From Massariosphaeria phaeospora (taxonomy: Eukaryota > Ascomycota > Dothideomycetes > Pleosporales), in NCBI GenBank assembly GCA_011032825.1, contig JAADJZ010000001.1:2418001-2482000 (forward strand): DNA of 64,000 nt, given 5' to 3'. Positions within the stretch are counted from its first letter, which is position 1; the number at the start of each line of letters is the position of its first letter. The position numbers were made by a program, and so were the translations under genes. The notes under the pieces are model-generated. The model was not told where the DNA came from and searched no databases. It was given only the letters and a program-made list of their open reading frames with translations. Shown here one piece after another: positions 21,982 to 32,328 of this stretch.

Positions 21982-23840
21982 ATGAGTAGCCAGATCCAAG
22001 ATTTTGCTAGTTCGCTCCAATCGCCGGATTACCAATCTGGACCGATTATTGACCTTCTCAAAGGAAACCAGGATCTGACCGCCTTCCTCGGTGGCGAGAC
22101 GTACAATTTGCTTAGCCTGGTCTTACTTGCGTGTCAGATATTGAAGCATATTCTCGGACAGGATGTTGTGGATACTTCTCCAGCGAGCGGTACTACGATC
22201 AAAGAAAGTTGGTCAGTATCCATTCCATGCGTCCTTGACGACATGCGTTGACACTCGATATTCAGGTCTCAGTCGTGCTGGCTAACACCCAGCTGCATCG
22301 TCGTGCCACGATCAAGCCACGATGTATCCGCTACTCTCAAAACGATAAAGTTTTTCGGCATCAAATTCGCGGTGCGAAGCGGCGGCCACTCTCCAAACCC
22401 GGGTTGGTCAACTCTCAATGGCCCGGGCATTCTCATCGATCTTCAACAGTTGAACCAGATTACCGTGAGCGATGACCGCAAATCTGTTGTCTTAGGACCG
22501 GGCGGACGATGGGGCGACGTGTACCAGGCTCTCGACCCGTATGATGTGGCCGTCGTTGGAGGTCGCATTCCCCATGTTGGCGTCGCGGGAGCGATTCTCG
22601 GAGGTTTGTGAAGCATGTGCAGATAGTGGCATTGTCTAACTGCGTACTAGGCGGGCTTTTCCATTTTTCGGGAGAATATGGGCTGGCGGCAGATAACGTC
22701 CAGAAGTTTGAGGTAAGTGGTACCCGATTCCAGATATCACACTGCTTATGCTTTCGAGGTTGTTCTTGCGGATGGGACCATCGTCGATGCATGCGCAGAC
22801 AATAACAGCGATCTGTTCTGGGCGTTGAAAGGTGGAGGGGCTAATTTTGGTAATTCACGTATTCCCTTCTCACGCGGCATCATTCCCTAACGTGGATTGC
22901 AGGTATCGTGACTCGTTTCGATATGTCCACCATTCCCGTTAAGAATATCTGGTTTCAACTAGGCATCTACACTGCAGACCAGGTCCCAACCATCTTGGAA
23001 GCCTTTGCTGAATGGCAAAAGAACGGCGCATCAGATCTGAAATCGACGGTCACCCTTGTTGTTGGGCTGGAGACCACGAGCGTGGGGCTGCTGTATTCGG
23101 TCCCTGCGGAGAAACCCGAAGCCTTTGCGCCCTTCTATGACATCCCAGCTGCTTTGATCGCAGTGCCTCCTACGAATGGAACCATCAACGGTCTTACCCA
23201 GCTGATAGGGTCAACCTCTTCCAACGTGCCCCAGCGGTAAGTTAACTATGATACTGAAGATGCATACTCGATTTACCTAGTCCGACACTGATCAGCCTAC
23301 AGCCACGACTACCGTGGAGCCAGCTCCAAAGTTGACGCCCAGCTATACAAAGACGCCTACGAGTTCTGGAAGAAGGAAGCAACCGCTGCGCGCGAGGCGA
23401 CAGGCGCCAATATGACTTTTGTGCTGCAGCCTATTCCAGCAAACGTCGCGAAAGTGGGCATTGCGAACGGCGGGAATCCGCTTGGACTTCTCGAAGAGAA
23501 CCATCAATGTGAGCGCAACCATTGGTCTAATGCCTTACTGGAAGACGGCTAATCGCATATTTCAGGGTGGACGACTCTTGTGGATTGGAATGATGCCATC
23601 CACGACGAGACTGTGCGCGCGGCTCCCATCCGTATGACTGAGTTCTGGAAGGAGCAGAGTGAGGCGCGCGGGCTGCAGGTACCTTTCCTGTTCATGAATG
23701 ATGCGTCGAGAGATCAGAATCCGCTGTCAGGGTATGGCGAAGAGAACGTACAACGGTTGAAAGAGATTGCGGCGAAGTACGATCCGACGCAGGTGTTTCA
23801 GAAGCTGCAGAATGGCGGATTTCTGCTCTCGAGAATTTGA
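21982..23840 (+). CDS. FAD-binding (PCMH/BBE-type) oxidoreductase, 7 exons, 511 aa
   Basis: Exons are 21,982-22,211, 22,266-22,603, 22,651-22,712, 22,759-22,849, 22,903-23,236, 23,303-23,508 and 23,566-23,840. Introns of 46-66 bp have GT-AG ends, several with CTAAC-like branch sites, and the spliced frame is 512 codons with one stop. The FAD_binding_4 domain contains RSGGH at residues 114-118, so His118 is the expected 8-alpha-histidyl flavin site. The glycine-rich stretch around 175-191 ([18 protein letters not shown]) has no cysteine where bicovalent family members have their second link, so mono-covalent FAD is inferred. The C-terminus matches the berberine-bridge motif (YDPTQVF). Family members oxidise alcohols, sugars or alkaloid-like substrates, and the substrate here is unknown. 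The ATG lies 100 bp after F1 ends, so its promoter is transposon-proximal. It is the only plus-strand gene in the island. Confidence 0.92.
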
Positions 23841-23946
23841 TATCTATATCACAAGGGGTTGCGCAGCTGTCCAAAAACAAAAACCTCGAACGTGTTCTGA
23901 ACGCATGTAGAGTCAGTCCTCCTTGACATGTATATATCTGCGCAGC

Positions 23947-24441
23947 CTAAGACGGAAATTCCTCCTTCAACTTGGTCCCGTGCTCAGACTCTCCACCTAC
24001 TGGCCCCCACACCGAGCGCTCAATCAAGTGCTCCATCTTCCCGCTCTCCTTGTCAATCTTCGCGAACAGGAAACTTTCAAACGCCGTCTCCGTCCCGTCG
24101 ACTTTGATTGTGCCCGTCATGCGTGCTGCCAACTGGTCGCCGTCGCGCAGAAATTGCTCGCTGTGCATCATCCATCGGCGTTAGCCTGACTAAAATCGCA
24201 CACCAACGGACGAATACAAGGACTCAACTCACACAACCGGCTTGTACTCGCTGACCTTGCCCCGCCACATCTCAATACCCTTGAGGTACTCGTCGTAACC
24301 GACGCGCGCGCCGTTCATCACCTGGTAGAAGCCGGGGGTGCAAACAGTATCAACCATGTGCTTTGACTCTGCGGGCGGGCCCGTCAGACTCCACTCCATG
24401 GCGCGCTGGAAGCCCGCGAACGTGGAGGTGTATTCGGCCAT
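23947..24441 (-). CDS. Small NTF2/SnoaL-like protein, 2 exons, 140 aa
   Basis: Exon 1 is 24,441-24,233 and exon 2 is 24,160-23,947. The 72-bp intron has a GTGAGT donor, GCTAAC branch site and CAG acceptor, and the spliced frame is 141 codons including the stop. The length, an aromatic-rich N-terminal helix (FQRAMEW) and alternating beta-strand pattern suggest the cone-shaped NTF2/SnoaL fold. Proteins of this fold act as small cyclases, isomerases or hydrolases, or as ligand binders in fungal metabolic clusters. This assignment rests on overall resemblance, not on a catalytic motif. No signal peptide or membrane segment is seen. It converges with the FAD oxidoreductase, with the two stops 106 bp apart. 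Confidence 0.72.
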
Positions 24442-24988
24442 GCTGTGTGCGACGTTGGGAAGAATGGGAATTTGGTGTTGTGTTGTGCGGATGGATGGTG
24501 GTGGAGAGATTGCGCGGGGTGCGCTCGTTTTCGTGCGGCGCAGTTACAATACAGTAACCTCGGGATCCTGCGGAGGGCACAGCAACTGTTGAAGCGGTGA
24601 AGCGGACTGGGTATCCATGAAGCTCTGACGATCTGGGGCGCTGTCTAGCGGCTACTGGGCGACGTTGGAAACATGGGGTTGGTGTCTTAGATCCGATTGG
24701 TCGGGGATTGGCGCCGTGATAGGTCACCTGATCGGTAGTATCCACGACGAGTCCGGGCAAGATAGAAGCGACGTTCGATAAGCTGAATAGTTGCTGTAAG
24801 GGGGTAGTGACAAGCTCTAGTTGCAGAGAGCGCTGGCTTTGTCATGACGTCATGCAGCAGCGGGGCTGAACTGAGGACTGTTGTTCTGAACAATAGCGCC
24901 TGACTCTATCATCATGTTAAGTGACTTCGTGAACAGTATCTGATTGAGAGGATTTCCCTAGGATATCCATCCACTTGATAAATCCAGC
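24442..24988. other. Intergenic region upstream of the SnoaL-like gene
   Basis: This stretch of 547 bp has normal GC content and holds the promoter of the SnoaL-like gene and the 3' flank of the amidase pseudogene. Open frames here lack homology and overlap a CpG-rich stretch. The only regulatory-looking word noticed is the palindrome TGACGTCA at 24,845-24,852. Confidence 0.5.
24845..24852. promoter_or_regulatory. CRE-like palindrome TGACGTCA (candidate bZIP site)
   Basis: TGACGTCA, within the 10-bp palindrome ATGACGTCAT, is the consensus for ATF/CREB-class bZIP factors. It lies about 405 bp upstream of the SnoaL-like start codon. A single copy could be chance, and function is inferred only. 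Confidence 0.35.
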
Positions 24989-26925
24989 TTAGCAAATCCT
25001 TAGACACCAGACGACAGCCCACACCTTCTCCTCTTCGTACTTCCTCGCGACAATCTGGACTCCCACTGGCGCACCGTCGTATACATCTACGTCATCTGCG
25101 ACATGTTAGTTCTTCAGCCCTTCCAGTGGGTGGTGGGTGACAGAGGGTCTGCGTTACTTACAGGCTGACCAATTCTTCGCGTTGACATTATTGAGCGGCG
25201 CATAGTCCGGATCCGCTCTGTCGATAGATTTGTCCGCCTTTGTCACCGGAATAACGACAACGCTGTAATCTAGCAGATTTATCGACTCCGTGTAGGCTTT
25301 TGCTTGTTAGAACGCGCTGGCATGGCATGGGGGACGCGATACTTACCTGTGTGGTAGAACTTGCCCGGAATGACGGCGGCATGGGGCGCTACGGGCATGA
25401 TGAATGCATCGACCATCTGGCCGTCATCTTGTCCTGTATTGTTCCAGTAGTCCGAATATGTCGGGGATTGTGGGCAACGCGCATGTGCGGAATATTGAAG
25501 GATTGAACTGAGGTTGTATTGTGTGTAGCTACGAACGGTAGATATACATGAGGGGCTGTAAACAGCGCTAGTGCAGGATGGGTAGTCGCACCTCAGCGTA
25601 GGTGAGGCGCCACTACACGTGAGGCAGGAGAGACTCCAAACCGTGACAGAATATGCGGCTTCGTACGCCAGGCCCTCGAGCGTCAGTTCCTGATACTTGA
25701 TCAAGGACATCGGCTCCCGAAGGCGGAATGTGTCTCGAAGCGGAGGGATTAGCGGCTCGCCGGAAAGCTCGAGCTGCTTGTGAACGTCGCGCCCGCCATC
25801 AGCTAACAAGAAGGCGACATGCACGCGCTTCGCCGTGCGCTGGTCTGGCGGGTTCCAGTCAACGACCGTATGGCCGGCTTTCCTTGCGGCATCGGCGAGG
25901 GTGCGGAGGCCGCGGGCGATGGGGGATGCGGCGTGACGACGTTGTCGGTCCAGTATATCCCCAGCTTGAGTGGTGTACCCTCGCTCGCATATCCATTATC
26001 ACGAGCCTAGCTAGCGTTTCGTCTGCGATGTACTGGCGCCATGGTACAGGGACTAGTTGCGGGTCTCGTAGCCAGGGCTGTGTTGCCAGGATCGAAGTGA
26101 AGACTAGATGGATGGCGTCGAGAGAGGTTCCCAGGACGCCAACAGTTAACGGGTACGTCGTCTGGCCCGGGATAACGTCGGCCATCTCGCGGTAGGAGAG
26201 TCGCGAATGCGTGGGCCGGATGGAGTAGATGCCGTTGAAAGCGGCGGGTATGCGAACGGATCCTCCAATGTCGGTGCCCAGGCCTACTATACTGCCCCTG
26301 AGAGCTTGCAGGGCGCCCTCACCTCCTGAAGACCCGCCGCAGGACAGGTTCCGGTTCACGGGGTTCAACGTGGTTCCGACGAGGTTGTTGACCGTTTCTC
26401 CGAAGAGCAGGGTTTGTGGTAGACTGGTCTTGCAGTACAGAATAGCGCCCTGGGCCAGGAGGTCCGAAACCACTTGGCTGTTCATTTGGTGTACTAGGCT
26501 TTTGTCGCGGCTTCCCTGGTAAGTGTCTATCCAGCCGATGTAGCCCATGGTGGTGTCGTTACCCCTGACATGGAACTGTTCCTTGAGACTGACGGGGAGG
26601 CCATGCAGGGGCCCCACGGTGGTGCCATGCTCACGGTAGTGGCTTGGTCGAAGAAGATTTCATGCATGTTGTTGTTCTGCCATAGTTAGCTGACCGTGAC
26701 GGAGAAAGGGAAGTGCCCACGTGCGATTTGATGTGCAATCGCGGCTGTCTTGCAGAAGGCCAAGGCGACTTGCTTCGCCGTCAGTGCCCCAGTCTGCAGC
26801 TTCGATACAAGCTCCACGGCTTCTTGCTGGACGATATCAAGCTCTGGCGCATCGAGGTAGCTAGAAATGAAGGGCCTGGTGATGTCACGCTGTGCAGCGG
26901 CTTTGTCCAGGTCGTCCGAGGTCAT
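24989..26925 (-). pseudogene. Amidase-signature hydrolase, decayed
   Basis: This gene would encode a fungal amidase (Ser-cisSer-Lys; hydrolyses carboxamides). The invariant parts are readable: the Lys in HGLPVSLKEQ, the cis-Ser in CGGSSGGE and the nucleophile region TDIGGSVR, all within 26,617-25,859. The reading is broken several times. The first intron has GC where GT is expected (just after codons for AHQI, about 26,725). About nine codons plus a frame change are missing near 26,640 between FFDQA and HYREHG. Single-base losses shift frame near 26,010 and in a five-C run near 25,920. The downstream frame resumes, with two normal introns (25,346-25,297 and 25,161-25,096). A 190-bp solo LTR sits inside the frame. 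The last residues before TAA at 24,989 also look out of frame. Sequencing error could explain one or two indels, not all. It reads in the same direction as the MFS and amidohydrolase genes. Confidence 0.85.
25459..25648. mobile_element. Solo LTR (190 bp) inside the amidase
   Basis: On the plus strand it begins TGTCGGGGATTG and ends AACCGTGACA. It is flanked by the 5-bp duplication GAATA at 25,454-25,458 and 25,649-25,653. It interrupts the amidase where family members read continuously, between EAAYS and SDYWNN. Insert plus duplication is 195 bp (65 codons), with no stop in the amidase frame. GT-AG splice borders are lacking, so it is not an intron. Its base composition is normal, without RIP. 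Confidence 0.72.
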
Positions 26926-27086
26926 CGAAGTGGAGTCCTGTAGTCAAGGTTGGCGGAGAAGTCGATTCTAGAAGTCTCAATTACAATTTCTCGGCTTTAA
27001 CGCTACGCTACGTACATTTAGCATCTCGCACTCGCTTCACACCCCTAGAATGAGCTTTGCATCATGTCCCCGTGATCAACATCTGT

Positions 27087-28817
27087 CTAGATGATCTCCT
27101 CCATGCGATGAACATCCGAGTGCCTCGACCAAGTCCGGATCCGCTTCCCCAGCCCAAAGTACAACGGAAACGCAAACAGCGCCGGCGCGACTGTACACGC
27201 AAAGATAACCATAGCCGGCGTGATCCACCCGTCCTTGCTCTCATGCGCAAGATCAAACACCCAGTAGCTGTACGAGAAGGCAATGAAATTCTTGCACACG
27301 GTAGCCACGACCATTATCTCCCCCGAAATGGGCTTGTAGCAGTCAATGGCGTAGGCAATGCAAATAGTCGGCACCGTAGTGACGGACAACCCCGCGAAAC
27401 CATAGCCCCACACGACGATGTGGCCCCAGGCCCACTGGCGCTGGTACGCGAGGCCGCCGAGCACGAACGACAGCGTCGTGACGGCCATGTAGAGCCACAG
27501 CGCGGGCAGCCGCATCTCGGCCTCGCGCACGCCGCCGTTCTTGCGCGTGGCGCGCGCGGCGACCCAGTCGGAGTAGGGGCCTGCGGTGGCGAGGCCGAGC
27601 AGTGCGCCGACGACGAAGGCGAAGTTCGTGTAGCCGACTTGTGCCGGGTTGAAGTTGTAGGGCGGCGCGGCGAGCACGACGGACTCGGTGATGTTGAAGA
27701 AGAGGACGAGGTCGGCGGGGCCCGCCAGCATGAGGCCCGCCCAGAAGATGATGGGGTTGGCGAAGACTTTGATGGGCGTCCATGTGTCGCGCAGGATGAA
27801 GGTTTTCCAGCGGGGGTCGGGCGCTTGGAAGGGTTTGAATTGGTGGCGCGAGGGTCGGCCTTTGCCTACAGGGGGTGGGATGATGGAGCTGCTTTCTGAT
27901 TCATGGCCTCGGATGTGAGAGACTTCCTTCTCAATTTGGCCGGGCTCGGTATTGTTGGTGAGGCCTGTCTCGACGGACTGGCTTGGCCGGGACGGAGTGG
28001 ATCTGTGGTTACGGTGGTACTTTGTCTCGGGGAATGTGAAGGCGATCATGAAGATGGCGAAAGCAGACAGGCCGGTCTCGAGCCAGAAGAAGGATTTCCA
28101 GCCGTGGTGCGCGGCAATAGTGCCGCTCATGACTGGCCCGAGGAAGGCCCCGAGGAAGTAGCCAGTACTGTCATATACAGTCTCGTCAGTGGCACTATCA
28201 AAAAAGCCGCGCTAAACGCCACAGACTTACAAGTAAACCCCAGTCCACAGCCCCCGTTCATGGAGAAAAAACATATCTGCAATCATCTGCACAGGGATCG
28301 ATTCGCTCGTCGCGCAAACGAGCCCATTCAACGCCCTCGCCGCCAGCAGACTACGGTGCGACGTCGCCAATGCCTCCCAGATGCAGGTCAGCATGATCAA
28401 GACGGAGAAGACTAGACTGATAGCCCGACGGCCGAAGATGTTGCTCAGGGGCACGATGATGAAGTTCGCAAAACCGAGCGTGATGACCGTGATGCCTGTG
28501 AGCAGGGATAGTTGGTTGTTGTTGAGGTGGAATTCGTGGCCCAGAAGGGGGAACATGGGCGCGATAGAGAGGGCGCCCGTGACGGAGATCCATGTGAAGA
28601 GCCACTGGCTCGCCATCACAGTGACTGGATACATGTATGTTAGTCCTGCGTTCTGTGCCAGACCGCGAGCGAGGTACGTACGTTTCCATGTCGTCGACCA
28701 ATTCAGAGGGTCATTCGGGTCCGACGATGGGCGAGGGATAAGTGCTTTGTCGGCCTTGCCATCCTCGTTCATGATCTCAGTGCCGGGGATGAGATCGACA
28801 TGCTCGTGGTTTACCAT
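27087..28817 (-). CDS. MFS transporter, DHA1/HOL1-like, 3 exons, 536 aa
   Basis: Exons are 28,817-28,682, 28,624-28,231 and 28,167-27,087. The spliced frame is 537 codons with stop. Intron 1 (57 bp) has GTACGT, ACTAAC and CAG signals but is also in frame without stops, so retention would add 19 residues. Intron 2 is 63 bp. The N-terminus carries SDPNDPLNWS, the cytosolic signature of fungal DHA1-type drug:H+ antiporters and HOL1-like carriers. Hydrophobic segments fit 12 helices with a long central loop, and NIFGRRA after the second or third helix resembles MFS motif A. Expected in the plasma membrane, it would import or export the cluster's small molecule. Transport direction cannot be judged. 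It lies between the amidase relic and the amidohydrolase, same strand. Confidence 0.9.
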
Positions 28818-30125
28818 GTTTGCTATGACCGCTCTCTGGTGTCAATAGAGTCTTCTGGGCTGAGAAGACAAATATGGTCTCCGCAGGATGGGGCTGTCTT
28901 GTCCGCGATATATACACGCTGCCCAGCCCATCGATATCAGGACGCTACCGATAAGCATAGATCAGCATCCGGAAGGTTCGGTGTTGGTCCCGCCCCTTAT
29001 ACCGTGGTACTCACGCTGATCCTACGTGTGCATTTCGTGCTGCATAATGGTCCGCCAGTAAGGTCAGCTCACGTCTGCAGACCTAACCGTGTCCGAAAAA
29101 TAAGGCTGCAGCTGTCAAAGCAGGTACCAATCAATCTTTTGCGTCGACTTAAGGTTGTCGGAAACTACGCCCGACCTGAGTTCCCGTGGTTCAGTTGATG
29201 ATGCATGGCCTCCGGCACAGCACAGCACCCTCGGGTCGGGAGCGGGCATTGATCCATGCAGCCATAGAGACAATTTGAGCGCGGCTTGGCTCATTTCATC
29301 CTCGTGGTGAAGCGTAGCTAGAATTCAACCGAAGAGAAGGCTGAAAAAGGCCTAGGGTACGGTCAGCGCCGAGACTAAGCAAGTTGAAGTGCGCCGCCTA
29401 CAGATTACTGACCCGGAGGTGCGGCCGTCGTTTCTCTACCTTGGATCCGGGTACTGCATCTCTCTATTCTCATGAGCAGCACTCGCCTCGAGACCCTTTG
29501 CGGACCATCTGACAGTATCGCATACGTCCTTTTCCCATTCACTACCGTATTCTTTCAAACAACCGTGCCATTCCACCCCAAGATGCCAGTCATAAAGGAT
29601 AATAGCTTCTATTATTCAACACCACAAACTACCAACCACTACCTCTTGTCGTCGTGAACAGTACATTTCCCGCAAGGTGACCCAAGTCCGGATGATGCGG
29701 GGTCGCGGCTCGGGCCAGGGTGGAGACCCAGCCGTTCACCGGAAACGCGGGGAAGCGAGCGTTGACGCCATAGTTCGCCGTCCATAGATAGATGACTGAT
29801 AACTAGCTTTTTGTAAACATGACTAATTAGTGTGTGCTTTTTGCTATTTGATTGCGTTGATTTAGACGGTTTGTTTGCGCTAAATGGGAGTCTGGTCATG
29901 AGTTGCGGGTCGTCGTGGACGGCTGCGCGGGAAGTGATGTGCAGACTATGTACCTACCTAGATGATCAAAATCTACTACCGGGACGCATGACTAGCAATA
30001 GTCAAGAGCAGTTCGAGACAAGGGAACGATGGTCTATTCCTGTGCGTTTGCCGATTGGCAGGGCTTCATTTTGCTCTACGAGTCTTGTCCTTTCAAACAT
30101 CACCGAAGTATCCTACCAGTAAACC
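28818..30125. other. Intergenic region (MFS promoter side)
   Basis: These 1.3 kb of normal-composition DNA lie between the MFS start codon and the amidohydrolase stop. Several short ORFs exist on both strands, but none has recognisable protein features. No RIP bias, terminal repeat or target duplication was seen. It should contain the MFS promoter and the 3' end of the hydrolase transcript. Confidence 0.5.
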
Positions 30126-31805
30126 TTAGTACTCCCTATCCCAAACACACTCCCCCTCAAAATACGTCCTCACCACCCTCGCCCCCTCAAACAGTCCCTC
30201 ACTCAAATCCCGATCTACAACAATAAAATTCGCCTTCTTCCCGATCTCCACACTACCTGCTTCCTTCTCCTTGCCCACCGCGTCCGCCCCGTTCAGCGTC
30301 AACATGCGACACAGAATCTCGGCGCCTTTCTCTTTCGACCCGCGGCCTACGGCTTCTACAATACGGGATAGCGGGTCGAAGAGGCAGGGGTCGGGGATGG
30401 CACCCCAGTCGGAGCCGATGGTGACGAGAGCGTCAGCGTCGAGTATCTTGGTGAAGTCCCAGTCAATGAGGCCGTTCGATGAGGCGGTGAAGGGGTGGGA
30501 GAAGAACTCTGCGGGCGACATTTCGGCGGTCACGCGGAGGGGTGCGTAGCGGGAGAAGTCGTCTGCATGATTGTCAGTTAGTTTATAGATGCCCAAGATA
30601 TTGAACCTCCACAAAGGCTACTACGCACCATCATGTACACCGCTGCAGTGCGCAATCTCATGTCGCGGACCGTCTGGGTTCTTCTTTCTTGCCATCTCGA
30701 TGCCGTCGAGCGCCGTTCTCGTGGATCCATGCCCCGTGCAGTGAACTCTGACTGTCATACCGCGCTCGTCATACTTGCAGATAGCTTCCTTGACATCCTC
30801 AACCACGATTTTGCTCTTGTCCGGGACCCCGTGGTCGTCTAAGCCGCAGTGGGTGTACAAAGGGGGAAGTGGGACGCCATCGAGGATGATCTTGACAAAC
30901 CGTGTGTCAACGTGCTTGCTCTTGAACTTCTCAGTCTCATCAAGCAGCTTGTGGAGGGTTGAGGCCGATTCGTGAGCAATGTATTCGGGGCCATAGACTA
31001 TATGCGTGCTGATGTCCAGGTCTAGTTTACCCTCTTCGTCCAGCTCCTTCAAGGCGCGTAGTAACAGCGTGTTGCTACTGGCCTCCTGGCAACTCGTCAC
31101 GCCCGAGCGATGTGCGACTACGATCGCATACTTGAGTACACGTTTGATATGGTTCAATCCTGGAAAAGGCAACGCAAGTGCCGCTTTCGTCATGGCTGTT
31201 TCACCCAATTCGCCCGTCAGGCTACCGTCTTCGCGTCTGAAGAATTTCCCCCCATGAACGTCCTTCTCATTTTCGATATCATAGCCTGCTCTCTCGAGCG
31301 CCTTCGTGTTCAATAGTTTCGAATGGCCAGCGCCACCGGAAACAACGACTGGAATGTCCGGGAACATCTCATCCAAATCCTTTCGGTCGGCGACACCGTT
31401 CGGAAATCCCTCGTTGTTGTATACGTTGGCCATGATCCAGTCTTGATATGTATTCACATAATGACACTTACAGCCTGCGTCTTTGATCTTCTGCGCGATA
31501 TTCGTAGCTGTCGTATCCATTCCAATATCAACATCTGAAGTAAGAGCTAGCCCTGAATAGAGAAAGTGCATGTGTGCATCGTGAACTCCAGGCATAACGA
31601 ACTGGTTCTTCAGATCAACGATTACGAGGTGCCGCCTTTGAGCAATGAGCAAGACTTCCTCGGTGCTTCCAACGTATTCAAACAGGCCATCAGCAGAGAC
31701 GATGAAAGCAGATGCCCAGGGGCGGGCGGAATCAATCGTATATACGCATCCGTTTATGTAAACTGTCGAGTTGAGGTCCGCGGTTGAGGAGATTGCGGGC
31801 GGCAT
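30126..31805 (-). CDS. Amidohydrolase-3 family metal-dependent hydrolase, 2 exons, 537 aa
   Basis: Exon 1 is 31,805-30,629 and exon 2 is 30,562-30,126. The 66-bp intron has an ACTAAC branch site, and the spliced frame is 538 codons with stop. The N-terminal small beta domain is followed by MPGVHDAHMHF with the metal-binding HxH (His78, His80) at the start of the TIM barrel. Further hallmarks are HCTGHG, EIAHCSG and TIGSDWG, then the closing GKKANFIVVDRD of the composite domain. Length and order match the YtcJ-like Amidohydro_3 family (PF07969), which hydrolyses C-N bonds in amides, cyclic amides or formamides. The substrate is unknown. No signal peptide is seen, so it is probably cytosolic. 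Its pairing with an amidase relic, an MFS carrier and an FAD oxidase suggests breakdown or tailoring of a nitrogen-containing compound. Confidence 0.92.
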
Positions 31806-32328
31806 TGCATTCGCGTTGTGGATGGAAAATGAAGGACGCTGGGTGACTGTCCAGAGGATCGCGAATTTAAAAGAGGCACAGTCGGCGCGGAAACGTTCCG
31901 TTCCGTGAGATTGATCCTTTTATCCATGATTGAGGGGGAACACGGAAGAAACAGAGATAACAGCAGAGGAGAATAGTCCGGCCTGAGCTCTGCGCGAGTT
32001 CTCGAGAACAAAGCCAGGCCCAAGAAGCGGTAGACACGTTCCAGAATGGAAATTAGATGATCGTCAGCGTAAAGGAAGCTGCAATCCCGTTCCGTGGCGG
32101 CCAATAGACAGTCGCGATAATCATGTGTAGCCTCTTGCTTGTAGAATGTGGTTTCTAGAGTTATCATGCTCTAATCGACTCCATGGCCTCAATAGGGCGG
32201 AAAGACCGGCGGCTAGTGTCTAATACGCAAGCCAGCCCGCCTCAACTTAGGGTTACATGATGATAGATCGATCCCGCGTTAATCGTTATTCTCATTTGAA
32301 CAGAAGCGGTCATCAAACTGATACTTAT
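31806..32328. other. Intergenic region (amidohydrolase promoter side)
   Basis: These 523 bp lie upstream of the amidohydrolase start and downstream of the rhodopsin-domain gene. Normal composition. The frame 32,167-31,754 on the minus strand runs into the hydrolase N-terminus in another frame and has no recognisable features. No repeat was seen. Confidence 0.5.

Noticed and set aside
24350..24760. 136-codon minus-strand ORF upstream of the SnoaL-like gene
   Set aside because: It overlaps the SnoaL-like first exon in another frame and shows no recognisable domain. The smaller gene has a well-formed intron and keeps frame.
25459..25648. In-frame insertion in the amidase read as an intron or family-specific loop
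   Set aside because: No GT-AG borders on the coding strand. It has TG...CA ends and a 5-bp direct duplication, which fit a solo LTR better.
27057..27899. 280-codon plus-strand ORF
   Set aside because: It is the complement of the MFS gene, is rich in Arg, Gly and Pro from high third-position GC, and has no family resemblance. The Arg-rich minus-strand frame 27,343-27,783 is rejected for the same reason.
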